A DNA stretch of 30,959 bases from an uncultured bacterium (GTDB lineage: Bacteria; Bacteroidota; Bacteroidia; Chitinophagales; CAIODY01). Shown piece by piece: positions 7,734 through 16,155 of this stretch. The notes under the pieces were generated by a model. That model was not told the origin of the DNA and did no database searches. It saw only the letters and a list, made by a program, of their open reading frames with translations. Position 1 is the first letter of the stretch. Every line of letters starts with the position of its first letter. The position numbers and the translations under genes are program-made. The stretch is taken from NCBI GenBank assembly GCA_903871715.1, contig CAIQHW010000601.1, positions 1-30,959 of the forward strand, read 5' to 3'.

Positions 7734-9572
7734 ATGGACAAAAATACGGTCATTGGTTTTGTGTTGATATTCGCTTTGCTTGGCGGTTATATGTATTTGA
7801 ACCAGCCCAGCAAAGAGCAATTGGCACAACAAAAACGCCAGCAAGATTCGATTGCATTGGCGCAAAAATTTCAACAAAAAAATTATCAAGAACCAACAAG
7901 TTTGGAGAATGCAGTTGACAAAAAAATGTCGAACGATTCTCTGAAAAAGGCTATAGCTGGCGGATTTGGCAGCGGTAAAAGCAGCAACGAAACGGTGAAA
8001 GAATTGCAAAACGATGTGGTAAAAATTAGTTTAACCAGCAACGGCGGACGCATCAAACGCATCGAATTAAAAAACTACAAAACCTTTGCTGGCAAGCCTT
8101 TGGTGTTGGCTGACGAACATACTTTTTCGCAAGGCATTCAATTTTATAATCGCCAAAATATGTTGTTGAACACCAACGATTTTCAATTTGGCGATGTGGA
8201 TGCAACCACAAATTCGATTTCATTTTCTACAAAAAATGATTCGAGTGGATTTATCAAACAAACTTACACCCTGCATCCGGGCAGCTATTTGGTGGATTAC
8301 GATATTACTTTCAATGGCATGGATAAAATCATTCCTGCCAACAACAGCATTGTGGCGTTGAATGTAGATGCTACGCTGATGAAACAAGAACAGAACCGCG
8401 ATAACGAAAATCAATCTACCACCATATTTTATCATTACACCAATGATGATTACGATAAATTGGATGAAGGAAAAAATGACGAAGCAAAGCCTACTACAAG
8501 CATCAAATGGTTTTGTTTTAAACAACGATTTTTTGATGTGGCTTTAATCAGCAAAGATGAATTTACGGACACCAAATTTTCGCAAAAAAAATCTGATTCG
8601 CTTCAATTTTTGAAAAGCATGAGTGCCATGGTGATGATGCCATTTAATCATTCAGCTGACCAAACTTTTCATTTGCAATGGCATATAGGACCGAATAAAT
8701 ACAATGAATTAAAATCGTACAACATAGGACTGGAGAAGATTGTAACACTTGGTGTAGGCATTTTTAAATGGGTAAAATGGATAAACAAATTCTTCATCAT
8801 TCCTGTTTTTAATTTTTTAGATGGATTTCATTTAAGCTATGGTGTAATTATCTTAATCATTGTGTTGATTGTGCGCATGATACTATTTCCACTCAACATC
8901 AAAACCTTTACCAGCGCAGCAAAAATGCGCATTTTAAAACCTGAGTTGGATGCGCTGAGAGAAAAATTTAAAGACGATACTGTAAAATTTGGGCAAGAGC
9001 AAATGAAGCTAAACAGCAAGGCTGGTGTGAATCCACTGGGCGGTTGTTTGCCGCAATTAATTCAAATTCCAGTGTTGATGGCGATGTATTCTTTCTTTCC
9101 ATCGAGTATCGAATTGCGCCAGCAATCGTGGTTGTGGGCTACTGATTTATCCAACTACGATTCCATTTATAACTTAGGATTTTCAATTCCTTGGTATGGC
9201 AATCACATTAGCTTGTTCACTTTATTGATGACGATTACCACATACATTACTATCTACTTAAATCGAAATCAAATGAACATGAGCAGCGACCCGAACATGA
9301 AAGCCATGCAATGGATGCAGTATGTGTTTCCAATTATGTTTTTGGGATTGTTTAATAATTCGCCGGCAGCGCTTTCTTACTATTATTTGTTGCAAAATAT
9401 CACCGCCATTGCGCAACAATTAATCATCAACAAATTTTTGATTGATGAAGATAAATTGCGGTTGCAAATTGAAGAAAACAAAAAACGCCCAGCAAAAAAA
9501 TCGGGCTGGCAACAACGATTGGATGAGGCATACAAAGCTAGAGAACAGCAAGCCAAAAAAGACAGAAGATGA
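7734..9572 (+). CDS. yidC: Membrane protein insertase YidC (Oxa1 family)
   Basis: Inserts and folds inner-membrane proteins, alone or with SecYEG. The 612-residue product has the long Gram-negative architecture: TM1 at about 5-21 (VIGFVLIFALLGGYMYL), a large periplasmic domain to about residue 340 (beta-rich, including KRIELKNYKTFAGKPLVL), and the conserved 60-kDa inner-membrane domain near 345-580. Within that, ILIIVLIVRMILFPLNIK carries the conserved positively charged Arg in the hydrophilic groove region, then NPLGGCLPQLIQIPVLMAMYSFFPSSIELR, then paired TM segments. The C-terminus is basic (KKRPAKKSGWQQRLDEAYKAR), as in ribosome-contacting YidC tails. A reading frame extends 12 codons upstream to a TTG inside the repeat motif; the ATG gives the normal N-terminus. 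Identity is secure. Confidence 0.96.
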   Translation: MDKNTVIGFVLIFALLGGYMYLNQPSKEQLAQQKRQQDSIALAQKFQQKNYQEPTSLENAVDKKMSNDSLKKAIAGGFGSGKSSNETVKELQNDVVKISLTSNGGRIKRIELKNYKTFAGKPLVLADEHTFSQGIQFYNRQNMLLNTNDFQFGDVDATTNSISFSTKNDSSGFIKQTYTLHPGSYLVDYDITFNGMDKIIPANNSIVALNVDATLMKQEQNRDNENQSTTIFYHYTNDDYDKLDEGKNDEAKPTTSIKWFCFKQRFFDVALISKDEFTDTKFSQKKSDSLQFLKSMSAMVMMPFNHSADQTFHLQWHIGPNKYNELKSYNIGLEKIVTLGVGIFKWVKWINKFFIIPVFNFLDGFHLSYGVIILIIVLIVRMILFPLNIKTFTSAAKMRILKPELDALREKFKDDTVKFGQEQMKLNSKAGVNPLGGCLPQLIQIPVLMAMYSFFPSSIELRQQSWLWATDLSNYDSIYNLGFSIPWYGNHISLFTLLMTITTYITIYLNRNQMNMSSDPNMKAMQWMQYVFPIMFLGLFNNSPAALSYYYLLQNITAIAQQLIINKFLIDEDKLRLQIEENKKRPAKKSGWQQRLDEAYKAREQQAKKDRR

Positions 9573-9698
9573 TTTTTTGAGCAAAATGGTTGCATTGAAA
9601 GCAAAAAATATTTTTTTGGAAAATCCATTAAAGGCATTTACTTTTGACTTTTTAAATTTATTTCTTAATCAAAATTTAACAACAAAATACAATTTACA

Positions 9699-11906
9699 AT
9701 GAGAAAAGTTTTACTACTATTTATTGCATCTGTTTTATCTGGGGTGGCATTTGGGCAAATTTCCTTTCAGCAATTAGGTTCTGCTTCTAATTCTTTTACA
9801 GCTTTGAATCCAAGTTGCCATACCATAGCAACCAATCAAACTTTAAACACTGTCGTTTTTATTCATCGAAATAGTGTTCGTCAGTATCCTAATTTTTTTA
9901 CAGGAAATTATCGTTATGATTTTTCAGGTGATTTGGGAAACACTTTTACTTTAGATTTTGGACCCATTAATCCGCAAAACAAACCTACTAATCCAATTGC
10001 AAATAATGGAAGTCGCTATCCACAAGGGATTATTTATAATCCTGCAAGTAACACAAACCTATCTAATGCTTATCTTTTGTTTGCTGGAAGCTGGCATAAT
10101 GGGGCAGCAAGCTCTGTATGGGAGGGAATAGATAAAGGATCGGTTAATTTAAGTAATACTGCCACTACTTGGAGCGACTCTTTAATCTCAATTATCGACT
10201 CTTTAAATACTGGATTTTCACCGGCTACAAGCTTGGTTGAAGGAGCCCCTGGCGTTTATTGGACTATTGCACAAGACGGGAAAACAAATAGTGGTGCTGG
10301 CACAGGCAGCAGTATTTTAGTAATGAAAGGTGTTTATAATTCTACTACCCATGAAGTAGTTTGGGCTTTAAACAACACGATTACTCCTCCTTTTGATGAG
10401 CATAATATAGCTGGAACAAATAATGTTGCAACAGACCTTGTTGGAAATTGGAACATTGCTTTTGATAATACTGGAATGAATGGTTGGATAAATGCAGTCG
10501 GCGACATTACTAGAACATTTAATTCAAACTCTGAATATGTAGCATCTCCTATTTTCTATCACACCACAAATGGTGGCAAAACTTGGAGTGGACCAATGAC
10601 ATTTCAATTTGCTGATATAAAAATGATTGGTGATTCGCTTTTAGGTCTTCCCCGTGCTGCTGGTATAGGCGATTCAATTTATGCTGCTAATGCCATTACT
10701 GAAAGCGATTTAGTAGTGGATAAAGATGGCAATCCAAATGTTGGCATTGTTATTGGGTATGGTGCTTCACATGCCGAAGCAATTAGTACAACAACCAACA
10801 ATCAGTACATTATTAATTCGTTTGTTAATACTCCTGCCTTCTTAGTAAATTTTAGATTTGACCATTTAAAAAATAAATGGTTTTGTAATTTAATTGATAC
10901 TGTTCACAACATTGCTGCTGATTCAATTGGGTTTACCGCAAGTTCCACAGGTTCATTAGTCAATGAACCAGAAGAAAGTAGAATTCAAATGTCATTAACG
11001 CCTGATCATTCAAAAATATTTTATTCATGGGCTGATTTTAGAGGAGCCAAGAGTATGCGAAACTTCTCAAGAGATGTTTTCGTTAGAGGTTTTAATCCTT
11101 CAACAAATATGTTAACACCAGAATATTCAATTACATCAGGAACATCTTTTGACAAAGCTGGATTTTTGCATGCAGCCCCTTACACAGCTTTAAGAAATGC
11201 TTCAAACGACTCAACTATTTTACCTTTAACTGTTGCTAAATTATTTGTAAAATCTGGTACTGGAAATTTATTAGACAGCACTTGCAAATTTTTTTATATA
11301 AATGGAGCAACCTTTGCTGATGCTGATTTTACCATTAACTCTCCGAAAGATTCATTCTCTTTGCCTACAGCAAGTTTTACATCAACAAAAATAACCTGCA
11401 ACTCTTTTTATTTTGCCTCTACCTCTACTGGTGCTAATGCGTACTATTGGAACTTTAATCCAGATGTTTTGAGCACACCAACACCACTAAATTCTACAAG
11501 AGCAACAGATACCGTTTCTTATAAAACTGCAAAGAAAAATATTACTGTATGGTTAAGAGTTACCAATGCAGATGGTATTAAAGAATATGCTTTAGGGTAT
11601 GTTTCAACTTCATGCGGAGCTTCAGGAATTGAATCAATGGATAATACTTTTGGTAAAATTTCTGTTTTTCCAAACCCTACTACAGGAATGTTAAATGTTT
11701 CAATTTCAGATTTTAGTGACGCTTCAAAATTGTCAGTTTCAGTTGAAAATATGCTTGGTCAGCAAGTTGCTAGTATGCCAACTCAAACTATCAACAATTC
11801 TGCAATGATGAATTTTGATTTGAGTAACCAACCTACAGGGATTTATTTTATTAAGTTTCAAACACCAGAAGGAATATACACTCAGAAATTTGTTATCTCG
11901 AAATAA
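9699..11906 (+). CDS. Secreted T9SS cargo protein with Asp-box and PKD-like regions
   Basis: A 735-residue exported protein of unknown function. Signal peptide about 1-19 (MRKVLLLFIASVLSGVAFGQ, cleavage after FGQ or before it). The middle is beta-rich with one clear Asp-box, TTNGGKTWSG (about 290), suggesting a sialidase/BNR-type propeller; no catalytic set is recognisable. At about 565-645 a PKD/Ig-like domain precedes the tail (TASFTSTKITCNSFYFAST, YYWNFNPD). The last 80 residues are a type A T9SS sorting domain: ISVFPNPTTGMLNVSI, then GIYFIKFQT and a C-terminal QKFVISK. The protein should cross the outer membrane and be attached or released at the surface. Its codon use looks more AT-rich than that of neighbours such as yidC. 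A hairpin terminator follows the stop. Confidence 0.85.
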   Translation: MRKVLLLFIASVLSGVAFGQISFQQLGSASNSFTALNPSCHTIATNQTLNTVVFIHRNSVRQYPNFFTGNYRYDFSGDLGNTFTLDFGPINPQNKPTNPIANNGSRYPQGIIYNPASNTNLSNAYLLFAGSWHNGAASSVWEGIDKGSVNLSNTATTWSDSLISIIDSLNTGFSPATSLVEGAPGVYWTIAQDGKTNSGAGTGSSILVMKGVYNSTTHEVVWALNNTITPPFDEHNIAGTNNVATDLVGNWNIAFDNTGMNGWINAVGDITRTFNSNSEYVASPIFYHTTNGGKTWSGPMTFQFADIKMIGDSLLGLPRAAGIGDSIYAANAITESDLVVDKDGNPNVGIVIGYGASHAEAISTTTNNQYIINSFVNTPAFLVNFRFDHLKNKWFCNLIDTVHNIAADSIGFTASSTGSLVNEPEESRIQMSLTPDHSKIFYSWADFRGAKSMRNFSRDVFVRGFNPSTNMLTPEYSITSGTSFDKAGFLHAAPYTALRNASNDSTILPLTVAKLFVKSGTGNLLDSTCKFFYINGATFADADFTINSPKDSFSLPTASFTSTKITCNSFYFASTSTGANAYYWNFNPDVLSTPTPLNSTRATDTVSYKTAKKNITVWLRVTNADGIKEYALGYVSTSCGASGIESMDNTFGKISVFPNPTTGMLNVSISDFSDASKLSVSVENMLGQQVASMPTQTINNSAMMNFDLSNQPTGIYFIKFQTPEGIYTQKFVISK

Positions 11907-11928
11907 TCTTTGAAAAAAGTTAAATTTG

Positions 11929-11965
11929 CAGCCTTGTTGTGAAAATCAACGAGGCTGTTTTTTTT
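11929..11965 (+). terminator. Intrinsic terminator after the T9SS protein gene
   Basis: CAGCCTTGTTG pairs with CAACGAGGCTG (one G-T pair) around a short loop, followed by eight T. It ends the upstream gene. It begins just after a TAAATTTG (11921-11928) that could be a -7 element for the next gene; both readings cannot be fully separate. Confidence 0.85.
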
Positions 11966-11988
11966 ATTTTCACTTTCCAAAATCAAAC

Positions 11989-13515
11989 ATGAATATATTT
12001 GGCAGCATTATCAAAAACACACTCACCTTGCGCAAGCGATTTGAACGTGGCAATGATTTAAGTCCAATTACTAAACAAAAAAAACAACTCGTTAAATTAC
12101 TCAAACAAGCCCAGTACACAGAGTTTGGGGTTCATTATCAATTCAACGAATTGTTAGAAAATAAAAAAACAGTTGAGCATTTATTTCAGCAACAAATTCC
12201 AATTTTCACCTACAATAAATTGTTTAACGAATGGTGGCATAAAACTTTAGAAGGGCAATTAAATGTATGCTGGCCTGGCAAAGTAAAATATTTTGCACTT
12301 AGCAGCGGCACCAGCGAAACAGCAAGCAAGCGCATTCCCATCACTGCCGACATGCTTAAAAATATCAAACGCACAAGCATAAGACAAATTTTAAGCCTCA
12401 CCGATTTTGATTTGCCCAATGAAACTTTTTGGAAAGGCGCACTGCTCATTGGCGGCAGCACAAAACTCACTTTCAAACATCAATATTACGAGGGCGATTT
12501 AAGTGGCATCAGCGCAAAGCACCGACCACTATGGTTTCAGCGATATTATAAACCAGGTAGCAAAATTGCTGCGCAAAAAAATTGGAACAAAAAAATCAAT
12601 CAAATTATCGAAAGCGCACCAAAATGGGATATTGGTTTTATTGTAGGCATTCCATCTTGGGTCCAATTATTGCTCGAAAAAATTATTGAAAAATATGAAC
12701 TACAAACCATTCACGACATTTGGCCAAACCTCAATCTCTATATCCACAGCGGCGTTGCGATAGACCCTTACAAAAAATCTTTTGAAAAACTGTTTTCAAA
12801 AAAAGTAACTTTTATGGAAAGTTATTTATCCAGCGAAGGTTTTTTTGCCTTTCAAACTCGACCCGACCAAGGCAGTATGACATTGATTTTAAATGGTGGA
12901 ATTTTTTATGAGTTTGTTGTTTTTGATGAAAATAATTTTGATGAAAATGGTGAAATAAAAGATGGTGTAAAAACATTTTTAATCAACGAAGTGCAAGCTG
13001 GTGTTGATTATGCGCTGCTCATTAGTACATGCGCTGGCACTTGGCGATATTTAATTGGCGATGTAATTCGGGTTGTGGATTTAGAAAAATGTGAGATAAT
13101 TATTACGGGCAGAACCAAACATTTTTTGAGCATCACGGGTGAACATTTAAGTGGAGAAAACATGAGCAAAGCTATAAGTATGACAGCCAATTATTATAAT
13201 GTAGAGTTGAATGAATATACTGTTTGTGCCGAATCTTACGGCAACTATTTTGCCCATCGTTGGTTTATTGGTTGTGATGAAACCATTGATGCCAATGCCT
13301 TGAAACATAAGCTGGATGAGCATCTTCGTGCTATCAATGATGATTATGATACTGAACGAACTTCGGCTTTGAAAGAAATTTTTGTAGAAATAATTCCTAA
13401 CCAAATGTTTTTAGACTTCTTAAAATTTGAAGGAAAAGTGGGTGCACAAATAAAATTTCCACGGGTGCTAAAAGGTGAACAATTGCAACGCTGGAAAAAT
13501 TTTATTGCGCAATAA
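11989..13515 (+). CDS. GH3 family adenylate-forming protein
   Basis: A 508-residue protein of the GH3 superfamily (named after plant auxin-responsive enzymes), which activate a carboxylate with ATP and join it to an amine or thiol. Seen: the P-loop-like SSGTSETASKRIP at about 105-117, IGFIVGIPSWVQLLLEKI, a YLSSEGFFAFQ segment near 280 (second nucleotide-binding motif, Y-x-x-S/T-E), and TWRYLIGDVIRVVD with the conserved YxxGD, followed by ITGRTKHFLSITGEHLSGENM as the hinge to the C-terminal lid. All the core motifs are intact, so activity is likely; the substrate is unknown. Bacteroidota often carry such a gene. A frame runs 21 codons upstream to a TTG, but that overlaps the terminator hairpin; the ATG at 11989 is the better start. 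Confidence 0.85.
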   Translation: MNIFGSIIKNTLTLRKRFERGNDLSPITKQKKQLVKLLKQAQYTEFGVHYQFNELLENKKTVEHLFQQQIPIFTYNKLFNEWWHKTLEGQLNVCWPGKVKYFALSSGTSETASKRIPITADMLKNIKRTSIRQILSLTDFDLPNETFWKGALLIGGSTKLTFKHQYYEGDLSGISAKHRPLWFQRYYKPGSKIAAQKNWNKKINQIIESAPKWDIGFIVGIPSWVQLLLEKIIEKYELQTIHDIWPNLNLYIHSGVAIDPYKKSFEKLFSKKVTFMESYLSSEGFFAFQTRPDQGSMTLILNGGIFYEFVVFDENNFDENGEIKDGVKTFLINEVQAGVDYALLISTCAGTWRYLIGDVIRVVDLEKCEIIITGRTKHFLSITGEHLSGENMSKAISMTANYYNVELNEYTVCAESYGNYFAHRWFIGCDETIDANALKHKLDEHLRAINDDYDTERTSALKEIFVEIIPNQMFLDFLKFEGKVGAQIKFPRVLKGEQLQRWKNFIAQ

Positions 13516-13586
13516 ATTTTCCATTATCAACAAAAGCAAGTGTACATTTCATGCGGCTTTGCAAGCCTGCAAACACCATTCGATTT

Positions 13587-13594
13587 TAATTTTG
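13587..13594 (+). promoter_or_regulatory. Putative -7 element (TAATTTTG) before the glycosyltransferase gene
   Basis: Matches TAnnTTTG and ends only 4 bases before the ATG at 13599, so transcription from it would give a nearly leaderless mRNA. The nearest TTTG upstream (13558-13561) is 25 bases away, slightly too far for a good -33 box. Confidence 0.4.
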
Positions 13595-13598
13595 CTAC

Positions 13599-14726
13599 AT
13601 GAATTTTGATGTAAATTTATTATTGAGAGTGCTGCTGTTTGCGTTTTACGGAGTAGCAGGCATTCAAGTTTTATTCTACCTTTTTATTTTTAGCAGAATC
13701 ATTTTTGTAAAAAGCAAAAAGAAGGAAGATGGCTCTACAATCCCCGTTACCATTGTGATTTGTGCAAAAAACGAATTGGAAAATTTGCAAAAAAATTTGC
13801 CGGCAATTTTAGAACAAAACTATTCCAACTATGAAGTGATTGTGGTCAACGATAATTCGCAAGATGGTAGCAACAATTTTTTGAGCCACTTAAAATCGCA
13901 ATATGCGCATTTAAAAGTGATTGATATTTTGCAAGAAAGCCGAACATTTAAAGGCAAAAGATTGGCTCTGGGCTTGGGTTTGAAAGGTGCAAAACACGAT
14001 TGGTGTTTATTAACTGATGCCGATTGTGCGCCATCGGGCAGCAATTGGTTGTATAAAATGCAGCGCAATTTTAGGCAGCCAAAAGAAATTGTGTTGGGCT
14101 ATGCACCGCATCAAAAACTGTCGGGCTTTTTAAATAAGTGTATCCGATTTGAAACTTTTTTTACTGCATTTCAATATTTTAATTTTGCGCTCAGCGGCAT
14201 TCCATACATGGGTGTGGGTAGAAATATGGCTTACCAAAAGCAAATGTATTTTGATAAACGAGGCTACATGCCGCAATCAGACCGCATTTCGGGCGATGAC
14301 GATTTATTTATCAATAAAGTAGCAACGAAAAAAAATACACGAATTGAATTGGATGCCTCCACATTTATGTACTCAATGCCCAGAACTACTTGGCAAAGTT
14401 GGATGCACCAAAAGCAGCGCCACATCAGCACCGGCATTAAATACAAACCGATTCATAAATTTTTATTGGGCTTGCAAAATATCACCCAAATTTTGTTTTA
14501 TGGTTTGTTAATTCCGTTGCTTTGTTTTCGATTTCAATGGCAAATAGTATTGCTCATTTTCGGTGCAAGATTTTTATTGCAAGGCATTGATTATGCAGTA
14601 GCCATGAGGCGTTTGAAAGAAATGGATTTGTTTTGGTGGCTTCCATTTTGGGATATTTTTCAAATTTTGTACAACATAATTTTATTTCCAGCACTCATCA
14701 AAAAACCATCTACACAATGGAAATAA
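13599..14726 (+). CDS. Membrane-associated family 2 glycosyltransferase
   Basis: A 375-residue GT-A type glycosyltransferase. An N-terminal membrane segment (about 8-32) is followed by the nucleotide-sugar domain: VTIVICAKNELENLQKNLPA, VIVVNDNSQDGS, the metal-binding region LLTDADCAPSGSNW, then SGDDDLFINKVA (acceptor-site acidic motif) and RTTWQSWMHQKQRHISTG, in the position of the QxxRW-like motif of processive enzymes. Two hydrophobic stretches near the end (about 290-335) and another around 345-365 anchor it. It should transfer a sugar at the cytoplasmic face of the inner membrane; the sugar and acceptor are not predictable. Its stop overlaps the start of the sigma factor gene by 10 bases, implying one transcript. 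Confidence 0.88.
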   Translation: MNFDVNLLLRVLLFAFYGVAGIQVLFYLFIFSRIIFVKSKKKEDGSTIPVTIVICAKNELENLQKNLPAILEQNYSNYEVIVVNDNSQDGSNNFLSHLKSQYAHLKVIDILQESRTFKGKRLALGLGLKGAKHDWCLLTDADCAPSGSNWLYKMQRNFRQPKEIVLGYAPHQKLSGFLNKCIRFETFFTAFQYFNFALSGIPYMGVGRNMAYQKQMYFDKRGYMPQSDRISGDDDLFINKVATKKNTRIELDASTFMYSMPRTTWQSWMHQKQRHISTGIKYKPIHKFLLGLQNITQILFYGLLIPLLCFRFQWQIVLLIFGARFLLQGIDYAVAMRRLKEMDLFWWLPFWDIFQILYNIILFPALIKKPSTQWK

Positions 14727-15319
14727 ATCCAAAGTTTTCGGGTGTAGCAAAAGAAGATTTTGAATTGGTGCAATCGGCATTGAAGCACAATTCATCGGTG
14801 GCTTATGAAAAATTGTTGAGTAAATATAAAGACGCTGTTTTTTTTATGATGCTGAAATTGGTGAACAATCGCGATGATGCTGAAGATTTAACGATTGAAA
14901 CTTTTGGAAAAATTTTTAACACACTTGAAAAGTATAAGGCTGAATGGGCTTTCAGCACTTGGTTGTATCGCATTGCTACCAACATTGCGATTGATTTTTT
15001 GCGAAAAAAAAAGGTGGAAACTTTATCCATTCATGAACCATTGAAAAATGAAAAAGATAAAGACCATTCGCACAACATACCCGATGAAATGCCCGACCCC
15101 GAAGAAGTTTTTATAAAAAAACAACGAGCCGAAAATTTAAAAACCACGATTGAAAAATTAAACTCGAAATATCGCCAACTGATTGAGCTGCGCTACTACA
15201 AAGAATATAGCTACGAAGAAATTGCAGCGGAAATGAAAATGCCTGTGGGTACTGTCAAAACGCAGTTGTATCGGGCAAAAGACTTGTTGTTTTCTATTTT
15301 GAAAAACAATGTTTATTGA
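14717..15319 (+). CDS. ECF-type RNA polymerase sigma-70 factor
   Basis: A 200-residue sigma factor with only regions 2 and 4. Region 2 spans about residues 30-95 (KYKDAVFFMMLKLVNNRDDAEDL, then FSTWLYRIATNIAIDFLRKKK), and region 4 about 140-195 (LNSKYRQLIELRYYKEYSYEEIAAEM, PVGTVKTQLYRAKDLL helix-turn-helix). The linker is acidic and proline-rich. The start chosen, ATG 14717, lies inside the end of the glycosyltransferase gene (10-base overlap); an in-frame earlier ATG at 14633 would add 28 hydrophobic residues not typical of the family. No anti-sigma factor gene follows; the next gene is a LUD protein with its own likely promoter. The regulon is unknown. Confidence 0.92.
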   Translation: MEINPKFSGVAKEDFELVQSALKHNSSVAYEKLLSKYKDAVFFMMLKLVNNRDDAEDLTIETFGKIFNTLEKYKAEWAFSTWLYRIATNIAIDFLRKKKVETLSIHEPLKNEKDKDHSHNIPDEMPDPEEVFIKKQRAENLKTTIEKLNSKYRQLIELRYYKEYSYEEIAAEMKMPVGTVKTQLYRAKDLLFSILKNNVY

Positions 15320-15376
15320 GTTTTTGAACAAAAGGTTCATGAGAAAAATCCTGCCGTCAAAAGAAAAATTAGGTAC

Positions 15377-15384
15377 TATCTTTG
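15377..15384 (+). promoter_or_regulatory. Putative -7 element (TATCTTTG) before the LUD-domain gene
   Basis: Matches TAnnTTTG, 16 bases before the ATG at 15401. No -33 TTG at the usual spacing, so confidence is limited. It suggests the gene is transcribed apart from the sigma factor gene. Confidence 0.4.
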
Positions 15385-15400
15385 AAAAAAAATTAGCTAC

Positions 15401-16072
15401 ATGCAGCCATTGAAAGCATCTGGTTCAAAAGAAAAAATATTGAAACGCATTCGCAAAGCCTTGGACGTAAAAGTGCCGCAGCCATTTGCCAATATTGATA
15501 ATCAAACCAGCGTTTATACTAACGACCATCATGGGCTTGAAATGCAGTTTGCAAAGGCATTTACAGAGTTGGGCGGCAATTTTATTTATTGCGAAGACGC
15601 ATCGGAATTTGCACAAAACTTCAACACACTTTTAGCCGAAAAAAATTGGAACAGTATTATTTGTTGGGATAAAAAATTGCTTGAATTATTTGCGCAAAAA
15701 AATATTTCACAAATCACATCTTTTCGCGACACCGCCACAGTGGATGTTTGCGATGCTGGCATCACGGGTTGCGAATTTTTAGTGGCTAGAACTGGCACCA
15801 TCACCTTAAGTTCGAAACAAGAAAGCGGAAGAACGCTTTCTATTTTTCCACCTGTGCATGTTGTCATTGCGTTTACCAATCAAGTGGTGAATGATTTGAA
15901 AGATGCCATTAGCGAGATGAAACAAAAATTTCCAGAGCGGTTGCCTTCGTTAATGAATTTTGCTACTGGTCCGAGCCGAACTGCCGACATCGAAAAAACG
16001 CTAGTGGTCGGCGTTCACGGCCCACGAGAGGTGTTTGTTTTTTTAATTGATGAAATGATGAGCGATAATTAA
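15401..16072 (+). CDS. LUD-domain protein (LutC/YkgG family)
   Basis: A 223-residue protein matching LutC/YkgG, the smallest part of the LutABC iron-sulfur lactate oxidation complex. The N-terminus SKEKILKRIRKAL is the usual LutC opening, and the central and C-terminal parts have the LUD motifs: TVDVCDAGITGCEFLVARTGTI (about 108-130), SGRTLSIFPPVHVVIAF, and TGPSRTADIEKTLVVGVHGP near the end (about 188-208), the most conserved stretch. Length is normal. lutA and lutB are not adjacent, so the partners are elsewhere or the protein acts alone; orphan LUD proteins near cell-envelope genes are common in Bacteroidota. Role in lactate use is therefore inferred from family only. Confidence 0.85.
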   Translation: MQPLKASGSKEKILKRIRKALDVKVPQPFANIDNQTSVYTNDHHGLEMQFAKAFTELGGNFIYCEDASEFAQNFNTLLAEKNWNSIICWDKKLLELFAQKNISQITSFRDTATVDVCDAGITGCEFLVARTGTITLSSKQESGRTLSIFPPVHVVIAFTNQVVNDLKDAISEMKQKFPERLPSLMNFATGPSRTADIEKTLVVGVHGPREVFVFLIDEMMSDN

Positions 16073-16123
16073 AAAGCAAAAATCGTTAACTAATTTAGGT
16101 TAATTAATTTTTAATTTTTCGAT

Positions 16124-16131
16124 TAACTTTG
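16124..16131 (+). promoter_or_regulatory. Putative -7 element (TAACTTTG) before the PhyH-type gene
   Basis: Matches TAnnTTTG, 24 bases before the ATG at 16156. The -33 position is AT-rich without a TTG. The preceding 16085-16110 carries GTTAAC and TTAATTAA palindromes, which might be operator-like or just AT-rich sequence. Confidence 0.5.
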
Positions 16132-16155
16132 CAAACAAATTTTTAGAAACAAGAA

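Noticed and set aside
8220..8525. Minus-strand ORF inside yidC and similar antisense ORFs across the window
   Set aside because: They overlap well-supported genes entirely and have no family features.
11921..11928. TAAATTTG as a full promoter for the GH3-like gene
   Set aside because: No -33 element at suitable spacing, and the start site would fall in the terminator hairpin.
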